Shown: positions 1 to 7,269, counted from the first letter of the stretch. The stretch: 33,121 nucleotides of DNA from Gammaproteobacteria bacterium (GCA_020851435.1 JADZCS010000124.1:1-33121); one strand, 5' to 3'. Made by a program: numbers and translations. The notes: generated by a model from the sequence alone, not told the origin.

Positions 1-2571
1 CCCGGCCGCACCTTCCGCGACGACCTGTTCGAGCAGTACAAGGCGCACCGTCCGCCGATGCCGGACGACCTGCGCGCACAGGTCGGGCCGCTGCTCGAGG
101 CCGTCGAGGCCATGGGCCTGCCGTTGCTGCGCATCGCCGGCGTCGAGGCCGACGACGTGATCGGCACGCTCGCCCGGCGCGGCGCGCAGTCCGGGCTGGA
201 GGTGCTGATCTCGACCGGCGACAAGGACATGGCGCAGCTCGTCTCGGACCGCATCACGCTGGTCAACACCATGACCAACACGCGGCTCGACCGCTTGGGC
301 GTCAAGGCCAAGTTCGACGTCTTTCCCGAGCAGATCGTCGACTACCTCGCGCTGGTGGGCGACAGCTCCGACAATATCCCCGGCGTTCCCAAGGTCGGGC
401 CGAAGACCGCGGCCAAGTGGCTCAACCAGTACGGCAGCGCCGACGAACTCGTCGCGCACGCGGCGGAGGTCGAGGGCAAGGTCGGCGAGAGCCTGCGCGA
501 GAACCTCGAGACGCTCGCGCTGTCGCGCCGGCTGGCGACCATCGCCTGCGATCTCGAGCTGCCGCTGGGCCCGCAGGACCTCGAGCAGCGCGAACCGGAC
601 GTCGAGCGGCTGCGCGCGCTGTACCAGCGCTATGAAATGAGCTCGCTGCTGCGCCAGCTGTCCGGCGGCACCGAGGCGCCCACGGCTCGCGCTGCGACTC
701 CGCCCGTGCAGACTGCTGCATCCGATACACCGCCCGACCCCGCCCTTCCCGCCGCGCCGGACCGCCGCGAGTACGACACCGTGCTGAGTCAGGCGGCGCT
801 GGATGACTGGCTGAAGCGCCTTGCATCCGCGCCGCTGGTGACCTTCGACACCGAGACCACGAGCCTCGACTACATGCAGGCGGAGATCGTCGGCGTGAGC
901 TTCGCCATCGAACCGGGACACGCCGCGTACGTTCCGCTCGCCCATCGCTACGCCGGCGCGCCCGAGCAGCTCGATCGCAGCGCCGTGCTCGAGCAACTGC
1001 GGCCCCTGCTCGAGGACGCCGCGCTGCCGAAGCTCGGTCACCACCTCAAGTACGACGCGCACGTGCTGCTGAACCACGGCATCCGGCTCGCCGGCATGCG
1101 CTACGACTCCATGCTGGAGTCCTACGTGCTGAATTCCACCGCGACGCGGCACGACATGGATTCCTGCGCGCAGAAGTACCTCGGCATCAGCACCATCCAT
1201 TACGAGGACGTCGCCGGCAAGGGCGCGAAGCAGATCAGCTTCGACCAGGTGCCCATCGAAACCGCGGCCGAATACTCGGCCGAGGACGCCGACGTCACCC
1301 TGCGCCTGCACCAGGCGCTGTGGCCGCGCATCGAGGCCGAGCCCGAGCTGAAGAAGCTGTACGAGGAGGTCGAGCAGCCGCTCGTGCCCGTGCTGGTCGC
1401 GATGGAACACCACGGCGTGCGGGTCGATCGCGAGGTCCTGCGGCGCCAGAGCAGCGAGCTCGCCTCGCGCATGCTGGAACTCGAGGCCGAGGCCCACCGC
1501 CTCGCGGGCCAGCCGTTCAACGTCAACTCGCCCAAGCAGCTGCAGGAGATCCTGTACGGCAAGCTCGGGCTGCCCGTCACGCAGAAGACCTCGACGGGCC
1601 AGCCGTCGACGGCCGAGGACGTGCTCGAAGAACTGTCCGCGGCCTACCCGCTGCCGCGCGTGATCCTCGACTACCGCGGCCTCGCCAAGCTGCGCAACAC
1701 CTACACCGAGCGCCTGCCCGAGCAGATCGACGCGCGCACCGGCCGCGTGCACACCTCGTATCACCAGGCGATCGCCGTGACCGGTCGCCTGTCGTCCACC
1801 GACCCGAACCTGCAGAACATCCCGATCCGCACGGCCGAGGGCCGGCGCATCCGCCAGGCCTTCATCGCAGGTCCCAGCCAGGTGCTGCTCGCGGCCGACT
1901 ACTCGCAGATCGAGCTGCGGATCATGGCCCACCTGTCGCGCGACGCGAGCCTGCTCGCCGCCTTCGCCGGCGATCGCGACGTTCACCAGGCGACGGCGGC
2001 CGAGGTGTTCGGCGTGCCGCTGGCGAACGTGAGCGGCGAGCAGCGCCGCGCGGCCAAGGCCATCAACTTCGGGCTGATCTACGGCATGTCGGCCTTCGGC
2101 CTGGCCAAGCAGCTGGGCATCGACCGCGGCTCGGCGCAGCGCTACGTCGACACCTACTTCGAGCGTTACCCGGGCGTGCGCCGCTACATGGACGAGACGC
2201 GCGCGCAGGCGCGCGAGCGCGGCTACGTGGAAACGGTATTCGGCCGGCGCCTGTACCTTCCCGACATCCGCTCCCGCAACAAGCAGCTGCAGCAGTACGC
2301 GGAACGCAGCGCGATCAACGCGCCGATGCAGGGCACCGCGGCCGACATCATCAAGCGCGCGATGATCACCGTGCACGCATGGCTCGTCGAATCGCGGCTG
2401 CCGGCGGTGCTGGTCATGCAGGTGCACGACGAACTCGTGCTCGAAGTGGACGTGGGTGCCGTCGACGAGGTTCGGGCCGGGGTCGTCGAGCGCATGTCCG
2501 GGGCTGCGGAGCTGGCCGTTCCGCTCAGGGTCGACGTGGGAACCGGGGCCAACTGGGACGAGGCCCACTGA
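1..2571 (+). CDS. polA: DNA polymerase I, 5' end outside the window
   Basis: Replicative repair polymerase with 5'-3' exonuclease, 3'-5' proofreading and polymerase domains; it removes RNA primers and fills gaps. The reading frame is open from base 1, and the residues before the first in-window ATG (58) fit the FEN-type nuclease domain, so the true start lies upstream. About 856 residues are visible, against about 928 in E. coli. The helix-hairpin-helix DNIPGVPKVGPKTAAKW is near base 370. The proofreading site has FDTETTSLDY (ExoI, about 846), GHHLKYDAHV (ExoII) and YSAEDADVTL (ExoIII), so its acidic residues are intact. Polymerase motif A DYSQIELR (about 1900), motif B RRAAKAINFGLIYG (about 2050) and motif C VMQVHDELVLEV (about 2410) are all present. 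The stop lies directly against a 33-nt palindrome and a probable small RNA gene. Confidence 0.97.
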   Translation, partial: PGRTFRDDLFEQYKAHRPPMPDDLRAQVGPLLEAVEAMGLPLLRIAGVEADDVIGTLARRGAQSGLEVLISTGDKDMAQLVSDRITLVNTMTNTRLDRLGVKAKFDVFPEQIVDYLALVGDSSDNIPGVPKVGPKTAAKWLNQYGSADELVAHAAEVEGKVGESLRENLETLALSRRLATIACDLELPLGPQDLEQREPDVERLRALYQRYEMSSLLRQLSGGTEAPTARAATPPVQTAASDTPPDPALPAAPDRREYDTVLSQAALDDWLKRLASAPLVTFDTETTSLDYMQAEIVGVSFAIEPGHAAYVPLAHRYAGAPEQLDRSAVLEQLRPLLEDAALPKLGHHLKYDAHVLLNHGIRLAGMRYDSMLESYVLNSTATRHDMDSCAQKYLGISTIHYEDVAGKGAKQISFDQVPIETAAEYSAEDADVTLRLHQALWPRIEAEPELKKLYEEVEQPLVPVLVAMEHHGVRVDREVLRRQSSELASRMLELEAEAHRLAGQPFNVNSPKQLQEILYGKLGLPVTQKTSTGQPSTAEDVLEELSAAYPLPRVILDYRGLAKLRNTYTERLPEQIDARTGRVHTSYHQAIAVTGRLSSTDPNLQNIPIRTAEGRRIRQAFIAGPSQVLLAADYSQIELRIMAHLSRDASLLAAFAGDRDVHQATAAEVFGVPLANVSGEQRRAAKAINFGLIYGMSAFGLAKQLGIDRGSAQRYVDTYFERYPGVRRYMDETRAQARERGYVETVFGRRLYLPDIRSRNKQLQQYAERSAINAPMQGTAADIIKRAMITVHAWLVESRLPAVLVMQVHDELVLEVDVGAVDEVRAGVVERMSGAAELAVPLRVDVGTGANWDEAH

Positions 2572-2604
2572 TGGTAACAATCGTGCCTGGCACGATTGTT
2601 ACCA
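2572..2604. repeat. 33-nt perfect palindrome just after the polA stop
   Basis: TGGTAACAATCGTGCC, one T, then its exact reverse complement: 16-nt arms around base 2588. It starts at the base after the polA TGA. No T-run follows, so it does not look like an ordinary intrinsic terminator. It ends 9 nt before the -35 box of the probable small RNA promoter. It could be an operator, a REP-like repeat, or a 3'-end hairpin protecting polA mRNA; the sequence alone does not decide. Confidence 0.8.
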
Positions 2605-2613
2605 GGAAATGCC

Positions 2614-2641
2614 GGAACTTTCCCGCAGGCCCCGTGTCTCA
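2614..2641 (+). promoter_or_regulatory. sigma-E/AlgU-type promoter of the polA-engB small RNA
   Basis: GGAACTT at 2614-2620 is the full -35 consensus of RpoE/AlgU promoters. After a 16-nt spacer, TCTCA at 2637-2641 matches four of five bases of the AlgU -10 (TCTGA). The predicted start is near 2648, which gives a transcript of about 115 nt ending at the terminator at 2762. I see no good sigma-70 -10 box in the same gap. The known AlgU dependence of Pseudomonas ErsA, at the same chromosomal position, supports the reading. Confidence 0.6.
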
Positions 2642-2647
2642 TTCAGT

Positions 2648-2762
2648 GAGTCCCGAAATGGACTGCCCGCGACCTCCCTGCGCGGGTCAACCCGGACAGC
2701 TTTCCCCCCAAAGGCCGGGTTCGTGACCCGGCGGCTCGCAGGAGCCGCCGGGTTCTTTTTTT
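2648..2762 (+). ncRNA. Probable C-rich small RNA (Spot 42 / ErsA / sX13 position)
   Basis: Three hairpins precede an intrinsic terminator. Hairpin 1 pairs AGTCC (2649-2653) with GGACT (2660-2664). Hairpin 2 pairs CCCGCG (2666-2671) with CGCGGG (2681-2686) around ACCTCCCTG. Hairpin 3 pairs ACCCGG (2690-2695) with CCGGGT (2715-2720) and, inside it, CTTT with AAAG around six C (2704-2709). The polA-engB gap encodes Spot 42 in E. coli and ErsA in Pseudomonas, and Xanthomonas sX13 lies next to polA; sX13 is known for C-rich loops, and all are about 110-130 nt. No convincing protein is encoded here. The family link is inferred from position, length and architecture, not from an alignment. Exact ends are estimates. 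Confidence 0.7.
2726..2762 (+). terminator. Intrinsic terminator of the polA-engB small RNA
   Basis: An 11-bp stem (ACCCGGCGGCT at 2726-2736 with AGCCGCCGGGT at 2743-2753), a 6-nt loop, then TTCTTTTTTT. The T-run is on the plus strand only, so it serves polA or the small RNA, not the converging engB, whose stop is 10 nt away. Confidence 0.92.
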
Positions 2763-2771
2763 GTCGGGGCG

Positions 2772-3377
2772 TTACCCGCTGACCGGATCGGCCGGCCCCG
2801 CGAGCATCAGCTCCATGGCCTTGCGGGCCTCGTCCACACCCTCCTTGGATATCGACGAGAACAGCTGCACGGTCGCGCTGTCGCCCAGCGTCACGCGGGC
2901 CTCGCGCAGCACCTTGGTGGATTCGTTGCGCGAGAGCTTGTCGCACTTCGACAGCAGGATGTGCACGGGGCAGCCCCGCGAGGTGGCGTAATCGATCATC
3001 TGCAGGTCCGTGGGACCCAGCGACCGGCGGCTGTCGACGATGATCAGCAGGCCCACAAGTGATTGACGCTGCTTGAAATATGCGCCGATCAGGTGGCGCC
3101 AGTGCTGCTGCATGGCGGGCGGCACCTTGGCGAAGCCATAGCCCGGCAGGTCGACCAGCCGACGGCCCTCGTCGAGCTCGAAGAAGTTCACGAGTTGGGT
3201 GCGCCCCGGGGTCTTGCTGGTTCGCGCCAGGTCCTTGCGGCCGGTCATCACGTTGAGCGCGCTGGACTTGCCGGAATTGGACCGGCCGGCGAAAGCGACC
3301 TCCACGCCCAGGTCCTCATGGAAGTGGACGGGCTCCTGGGCGCTCTTCAGAAATCTTACGTTTGGGTAGGCTGCCAT
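2772..3377 (-). CDS. engB: Ribosome biogenesis GTP-binding protein EngB (YsxC/YihA)
   Basis: Small essential GTPase of the TrmE-Era-EngA-YihA-Septin class, needed for assembly of the large ribosomal subunit. 201 residues, close to the 210 of E. coli YihA. The G1 loop is GRSNSGKS (31-38), G2 is around TPGRTQ (56-61), G3 is DLPG (76-79), G4 is SKCDK (143-147, with Ser where Thr is usual) and G5 is SS (174-175). I chose the ATG at 3375-3377, giving MAAYPNVRFL, because the frame continues upstream without family-like sequence and this N-terminus matches known EngB lengths. It converges on polA, as in many gammaproteobacteria. Confidence 0.95.
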   Translation of the reverse strand: MAAYPNVRFLKSAQEPVHFHEDLGVEVAFAGRSNSGKSSALNVMTGRKDLARTSKTPGRTQLVNFFELDEGRRLVDLPGYGFAKVPPAMQQHWRHLIGAYFKQRQSLVGLLIIVDSRRSLGPTDLQMIDYATSRGCPVHILLSKCDKLSRNESTKVLREARVTLGDSATVQLFSSISKEGVDEARKAMELMLAGPADPVSG

Positions 3378-3409
3378 GGCTCGGGTAGTGGCCGGTCGGG
3401 GGACTCGCG

Positions 3410-3415
3410 TATAAT
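3410..3415 (+). promoter_or_regulatory. Possible -10 box upstream of cytochrome c4
   Basis: A perfect TATAAT lies in the 190-nt gap between the divergent engB and cytochrome c4 genes. No recognisable -35 stands 16-18 nt upstream, and the 5' leader would be about 145 nt, so this is tentative. A short CTGCGG-TG-CCGCAG palindrome (3523-3536) lies nearer the start codon. Otherwise I see nothing in the gap. Confidence 0.3.
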
Positions 3416-3567
3416 CCCGAGCCTGACGGGTGCCATGCTGCGGTGTGACACGCCGCCAGAGCCCTCGCGAAAGACCTGTTGTCTCAAATGCTTGCTGGTG
3501 TCGGCCGGCGCAGTGTAGCACCCTGCGGTGCCGCAGCCCGACCACCCCGGACGGAGTCCTTGCACCG

Positions 3568-4191
3568 ATGAAGTACCTGCTCGCTGCCGCCGGCCTCGTT
3601 TCCACCCTCCTCGCCGTGCCTGCCTTCGCGGCCGGCAACGCCGAAGCCGGCGCCGCCAAGGCGCTCGCCTGCATCGGCTGCCACGGCGCGAACGGCAACA
3701 GCACCATCGTCCCCGAATTGCCGTACACCCCGCCCAATATCGCCGCGCAGGGCCCGATCTACATCGCTGCCCAGCTGAAGCTGTTCAAGGAGGGCGTGCG
3801 TACCAACCCGTTCATGATGGGGTCGGCGGCGGCGCTCACGCCCGAGGACATGCTGGACCTCGCAGCCCATTTCTCGACCCAGGCGCTCACCGGCCTCGAG
3901 GCCGACCCGGCGCTGGTTCCGGCCGGGCAGAAGCTGTACCGCTTCGGCGATCCGGCACGCAACATTCCGGCCTGCACGGGCTGCCACGGCCCCGACGGCA
4001 GGGGCGTCGACGTGTCCCGCTATCCGTCGGTCCGCTCGCAGCACGCCGCGTACTCGTACATCCAGCTCAAGGCGTTTGCCTCGGGCGAACGCAAGCCGCT
4101 GGCCGGCAACGAGCAGATGCAGCAGATCGCCGCCAGGCTGAGCGACGACGAGATGAAGGCGCTCTCCTCGTACGTGCAGGGTCTGCGCTGA
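3568..4191 (+). CDS. Diheme cytochrome c4
   Basis: Periplasmic electron carrier, probably feeding terminal oxidases, with two class I cytochrome c domains. 207 residues. A signal peptide (1-22, MKYLLAAAGL onward, cleavage near AFA-AG) precedes CIGCH (35-39) and CTGCH (136-140). Likely distal ligands are Met83 or Met84 (NPFMMGS) and Met184 (NEQMQQ). The two halves are alike, as in the c4 family. The ATG at 3568 gives a proper signal peptide; GGAG lies 11 nt upstream. The open frame extends further upstream but without family sequence. The dsbA gene follows 80 nt later, and engB lies upstream in opposite orientation. The polA-engB-cc4-dsbA order is also found in Pseudomonas. Confidence 0.93.
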   Translation: MKYLLAAAGLVSTLLAVPAFAAGNAEAGAAKALACIGCHGANGNSTIVPELPYTPPNIAAQGPIYIAAQLKLFKEGVRTNPFMMGSAAALTPEDMLDLAAHFSTQALTGLEADPALVPAGQKLYRFGDPARNIPACTGCHGPDGRGVDVSRYPSVRSQHAAYSYIQLKAFASGERKPLAGNEQMQQIAARLSDDEMKALSSYVQGLR

Positions 4192-4271
4192 TGCATCGCG
4201 CGGGGGTGGCCATTGAACTTCCGGCCGCCCCCGTCGCTCCAATCAACCGGACTTCGCCCCGGGAACCCCGC

Positions 4272-5156
4272 ATGAACAGACTCGTCGCCCCGCTCGCCCT
4301 CACCCTCGCACTGCTCGCCGGTTGCGGCCAGGAAGCTCCCTCCACGGCCCAGTCGGGTCCCGAGGCTGCGCCTGCCGTGCCGACATCCGCCCAGCCAGCC
4401 ACGACAGCGCCCAAGGGCAAGGCCGACGCCGCCGCCGTGGTCGCCTCCGCCGGCGACAACAACGAGAGCGTCGACGAGACGACGATCGACGTGAGCCCGA
4501 TCGCGGCCGCGGTCGCGGCCAACACCCCGGCGCCGACCGCGCCCGCGGCACCCTTCCGCTGGAAGGAAGGACAGCACTTCAACCCGCTGCCGGTCGCGCA
4601 GCCCACGTCGGTGGCGCCCGGCAAGGTCGAGGTCACCGAGATCTTCTGGTACGGCTGCGGTCACTGCTTCACGCTCGAAACCCGGCTCGACAGCTGGGAC
4701 AAGAAGCAGCGCCCCGCCTTCGTGCAGCTGATTCGCCTGCCGGTCATCTGGAACGAGGTCACGCGCGAGGATGCGCGCACCTACTACACGCTCGAGGCAC
4801 TGGGCCGGCTGGACGACCTGCACGCCGCGGTGTTCCGCGAGCTGCACGTCAACCGCTCGCCGCTCGTGGTGGTCAACGGGCAGAACGTCGACAAGGCCGC
4901 CACCGAACGCAAGGTGCGCGAGTTCCTGACCCGCAACGGCGTCGCGGAAGCCGACGTGGCGCGCACCTACCGCTCGTTCGCCGTCGAGAACAAGCTGCGC
5001 CAGGCCGAGAACCTCTCGCGCCGGTACCTGGCCGACCACACGCCGATGGTGGTGGTGAACGGCCGCTACACGGCCGACGTCAGCACCGCGGGCGGCCCGG
5101 ACCCGCTGTTCCAGCTCATCAACGACCTCGCCGCCCGCGAGCGCGGCGCGCGCTGA
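4272..5156 (+). CDS. dsbA: Thiol:disulfide interchange protein DsbA, lipoprotein form
   Basis: Periplasmic oxidase that introduces disulfide bonds. 294 residues. A short signal peptide ends in the lipobox LAGC, so Cys18 should be lipidated. A 75-residue Ala/Pro-rich, low-complexity linker (19-95) follows, then the DsbA fold. The active site is C129-G-H-C132 in FWYGCGHCF, with the cis-proline TP at 257-258 (DHTPMVVVNGRY). The CGHC dipeptide differs from the E. coli CPHC, which usually shifts the redox potential; that effect is inferred. E. coli DsbA is about 190 residues after processing, so the extra length here is the anchor and linker. It follows cytochrome c4, probably co-transcribed, and a terminator stands 25 nt after its stop. 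Confidence 0.92.
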   Translation: MNRLVAPLALTLALLAGCGQEAPSTAQSGPEAAPAVPTSAQPATTAPKGKADAAAVVASAGDNNESVDETTIDVSPIAAAVAANTPAPTAPAAPFRWKEGQHFNPLPVAQPTSVAPGKVEVTEIFWYGCGHCFTLETRLDSWDKKQRPAFVQLIRLPVIWNEVTREDARTYYTLEALGRLDDLHAAVFRELHVNRSPLVVVNGQNVDKAATERKVREFLTRNGVAEADVARTYRSFAVENKLRQAENLSRRYLADHTPMVVVNGRYTADVSTAGGPDPLFQLINDLAARERGAR

Positions 5157-5181
5157 GGGCGAACAGGCAACGGCACTACGT

Positions 5182-5216
5182 GCGCCCGCGGCCCAAGGCT
5201 GCGGGCGCTTTCGTTT
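5182..5216 (+). terminator. Intrinsic terminator after dsbA
   Basis: GCGCCCGC (5182-5189) pairs with GCGGGCGC (5201-5208). The inner bases extend the stem to about 12 bp with one G-T wobble around a CAA loop. TTTCGTTT follows. Confidence 0.8.
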
Positions 5217-5247
5217 CAGGGGCGTGATCGATACCGCGGAGCCTTGA

Positions 5248-6219
5248 ATGCTCAACTGCTTCGTCCCGGAACCGCAGGGCCTCACGCGCCTGGACCCGGC
5301 CCCCGCCGTCGTGCCGGAGCACTGCCTGTGGGTCGATCTCGTCGAACCCACGCTGGACGAAGAAAAATCGGTCGAGCAGTTCCTCGCCATCGAGGTCCCG
5401 ACCCGCGAGGAAATGAAGGAGATCGAGGCGTCGAACCGCCTCTACGAGGAAGACGGCGCGCTCTACATGACCGCAACCGTGGTCACGAAGATCGACACCG
5501 AGAGGCCGGAGTCCTCGGCGATCACCTTCATCCTCGTGCGCAACAAGCTGATCACCAACCGTTACGCGGACCCGCTGCCCTTCCGCCGCTACATCGCCTA
5601 CGCGGAACGCCACCCTTCCGTGTGCGCCTCGGCCACGACGGTGCTCGCGGGACTGCTCGAGACGATCATCGAGCGCATCGCCGACGTGCTCGAGCGCGTG
5701 GGCAACGACCTGGATGAACTGTCGGCGGGCGTGTTCGCGCCGCCGCGGCGCAAGAAGACGGTGACGCGCGACCTGCGCGCCGTGATGGAACGCATCGGCC
5801 GGGCGGGCGACCTGACCTCGAAGGCGCGTGAGAGCCTGGTGACCCTTGGCCGCCTGCTGACCTTCGTGCAGCAGTCGAGCTCGGTGAGCCTGCCGCCGGA
5901 CCTGCGCTCGCGCTTCAAGACGCTGACCCGCGACGTCCAGGCGCTGTCCGATCACGCGAGCTTCGTGTCCAACAAGCTGTCGTTCATGCTCGAGGCGACG
6001 CTGGGCCTGATCAACATCGAGCAGAACTCGATCATCAAGATCTTTTCGGTGGCCGCGGTGGTGTTCCTGCCGCCCACGCTGATCGCGAGCATCTACGGCA
6101 TGAACTTCGAGCACATGCCCGAACTCAAGTGGATGGTGGGCTACCCGTTCGCGCTCGTGCTGATGGTGGTGTCGGCGATCCTGCCGTACTGGTACTTCAA
6201 GCGGCGCGGCTGGCTGTAG
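5248..6219 (+). CDS. corA: CorA family magnesium/divalent cation transporter
   Basis: Inner-membrane channel for Mg2+ (often also Co2+ and Ni2+), working as a pentamer. 323 residues: a long soluble N-terminal domain, a helical stalk, and two membrane helices at the C-terminus. The family signature GMN lies at 284-286 (IYGMNFEHMPEL), between helix one (IFSVAAVVFLPPTLIASIYG) and helix two (YPFALVLMVVSAILPYWYF). The protein ends in a basic tail, KRRGWL. GGAG sits 6 nt before the ATG. It lies between the dsbA terminator and the converging cytochrome c5 gene, so it is probably a single-gene unit. Confidence 0.95.
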   Translation: MLNCFVPEPQGLTRLDPAPAVVPEHCLWVDLVEPTLDEEKSVEQFLAIEVPTREEMKEIEASNRLYEEDGALYMTATVVTKIDTERPESSAITFILVRNKLITNRYADPLPFRRYIAYAERHPSVCASATTVLAGLLETIIERIADVLERVGNDLDELSAGVFAPPRRKKTVTRDLRAVMERIGRAGDLTSKARESLVTLGRLLTFVQQSSSVSLPPDLRSRFKTLTRDVQALSDHASFVSNKLSFMLEATLGLINIEQNSIIKIFSVAAVVFLPPTLIASIYGMNFEHMPELKWMVGYPFALVLMVVSAILPYWYFKRRGWL

Positions 6220-6232
6220 CGGCCTCGCGCGC

Positions 6233-6745
6233 TTACTGCGCCACCATGTAGTCCACGGCCTGGCGCACCAGGTCTTCGGTCAGGTCGGGACGGCCACCCT
6301 TCGCCGGCATCACGCCCGCCTTGCCCGTGAAGCCTTCCAGCGCGTGCTTGTACAGCAGATCGGTGCCCTGCGCCTTGCGCGGCGCCCAGGCTGCGGCATC
6401 GCCCAGCTTGGGGGCGCCACCGATGCCGGCGCCGTGGCACACGCCACAGATGGCCTTGTAGGTTTCCTCGCCGTTCGCGGGAAGGGCCGCGACGACGGCC
6501 GGCGCAGCGCCCGGCGGCGGCGCGATCACGAGGGCCGAATTGTCCTGTCCTGCGATGGCCACGCGGCCGATCGGAGCGGTTCGCTCGGTCACGCCTGCCT
6601 GCCGCAGGGGGTCGATGACGGCATGCGCGCTGGACTCGGCGCCGCCGAGCATCCGCGCGTACACGAAGATGCCGATGGTGATTGCGATCAGGATGCCGAT
6701 CACACTACTGAAAACGTTGAAGAAATGACTGTCCTGATTGCTCAC
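6233..6745 (-). CDS. Membrane-anchored cytochrome c5 family protein
   Basis: Single-heme electron carrier facing the periplasm. 170 residues from the GTG at 6745 (VSNQDSHFFNVFSS). The N-terminus has no cleavable signal but one strong membrane helix (about 10-32, VFSSVIGILIAITIGIFVY), so it is probably membrane-anchored. A linker of about 60 residues leads to the heme site CGVCH and the likely Met ligand in VMPAKGG. PAKGG is typical of cytochrome c5. The GTG was chosen because a promoter lies just upstream and the open frame beyond it runs through that promoter. It converges on corA with 13 nt between the stops. Confidence 0.85.
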   Translation of the reverse strand: MSNQDSHFFNVFSSVIGILIAITIGIFVYARMLGGAESSAHAVIDPLRQAGVTERTAPIGRVAIAGQDNSALVIAPPPGAAPAVVAALPANGEETYKAICGVCHGAGIGGAPKLGDAAAWAPRKAQGTDLLYKHALEGFTGKAGVMPAKGGRPDLTEDLVRQAVDYMVAQ

Positions 6746-6779
6746 GAGGATCCCCGGGCCGAGCCAGAAACGGCCGCGA

Positions 6780-6808
6780 AGTATAGCCGCAGCGCGCCCC
6801 ATTGCGAA
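6780..6808 (-). promoter_or_regulatory. Sigma-70-type promoter of the cytochrome c5 gene
   Basis: On the minus strand, TTCGCA (6808-6803), a 17-nt spacer, then TATACT (6785-6780). The -10 matches five of six consensus bases and the -35 four of six. The predicted start is near 6773, leaving a leader of about 28 nt before the GTG. Confidence 0.5.
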
Positions 6809-6817
6809 AGCTTCTCA

Positions 6818-6848
6818 TTGGACGCATCCGGCCCCGGGCGGGTATCAT
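6818..6848 (+). promoter_or_regulatory. Likely promoter of tRNA-Arg
   Basis: TTGGAC (6818-6823) and TATCAT (6843-6848) are good hexamers, but the spacer is 19 nt, longer than ideal. The bases after the -10 are very GC-rich (GGCGCCGCCCG), as in stringently controlled stable RNA promoters. The start would fall near 6855, about 45 nt before the tRNA. Confidence 0.4.
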
Positions 6849-6901
6849 TGGCGCCGCCCGCGGACCGACCTAGCCACCGTCCTCGGGCCTGTCTCCACCG
6901 C

Positions 6902-6978
6902 GCGCCCGTAGCTCAGCTGGATAGAGTGACGGTCTCCGAAGCCGTAGGTCGTGGGTTCGACTCCCGCCGGGCGCGCCA
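6902..6978 (+). tRNA. tRNA-Arg(CCG)
   Basis: A 77-nt cloverleaf with encoded CCA. The acceptor stem pairs GCGCCCG with CGGGCGC. The D-arm has GCTC and AGCTGGATA. The anticodon loop CTCCGAA gives anticodon CCG, reading CGG codons. The T-arm holds GTGGG-TTCGACT-CCCGC. Acceptor stem and anticodon match the E. coli argX product. The last stem pair of the anticodon arm is a T-G wobble. Confidence 0.97.
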
Positions 6979-7002
6979 TCCTCGTTCCGCTGCAGGCTCC
7001 CC

Positions 7003-7269
7003 ATGCCCAAGCCCGCCGTCGTCTCCGCCATCGTGTCGGCTGCCGTCGTGGCCCTGGCCTTCGTGCTGAACCCGTCCGCCGAGCGGCACCGCGCCGAGAT
7101 CCGCGAGGCCATTGCTGAGCGCAGCCCGATCGCCGGCGTGTTCGGTGTCGGGGCCATCACCGCCTTCGTGTCGACCTACCACCCGCTGGGTGTCGCGTCG
7201 TACACCACGGTGGACGGCAAGGTCGTCTCGATCGGCGCCTTCGGCGTGGTCTACGTCCTCCAATCGTGA
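7003..7269 (+). CDS. Small exported protein, DUF4359-like (uncertain)
   Basis: 88 residues with an N-terminal hydrophobic segment (about 4-22, PAVVSAIVSAAVVALAFVL) that is a signal peptide or anchor. NPSAERHRAEI follows, then a C-terminal stretch, GVASYTTVDGKVVSIGAFG. The pattern NPS near the N-terminus plus a final beta-rich SxYTT...GxFG segment recalls DUF4359 proteins, but I am not sure of that family. It starts 24 nt after the tRNA. Its TGA overlaps the ATG of the next gene, suggesting translational coupling. Function unknown. Confidence 0.65.
   Translation: MPKPAVVSAIVSAAVVALAFVLNPSAERHRAEIREAIAERSPIAGVFGVGAITAFVSTYHPLGVASYTTVDGKVVSIGAFGVVYVLQS

Noticed and set aside
2572-2604. Palindrome as an intrinsic terminator of polA
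   Set aside because: No T-run follows on either strand; the real terminator is at 2726-2762.
3378-3737. N-terminal extension of engB
   Set aside because: The extra residues do not resemble EngB, would run into the cytochrome c4 gene, and the shorter form has the family's normal length.
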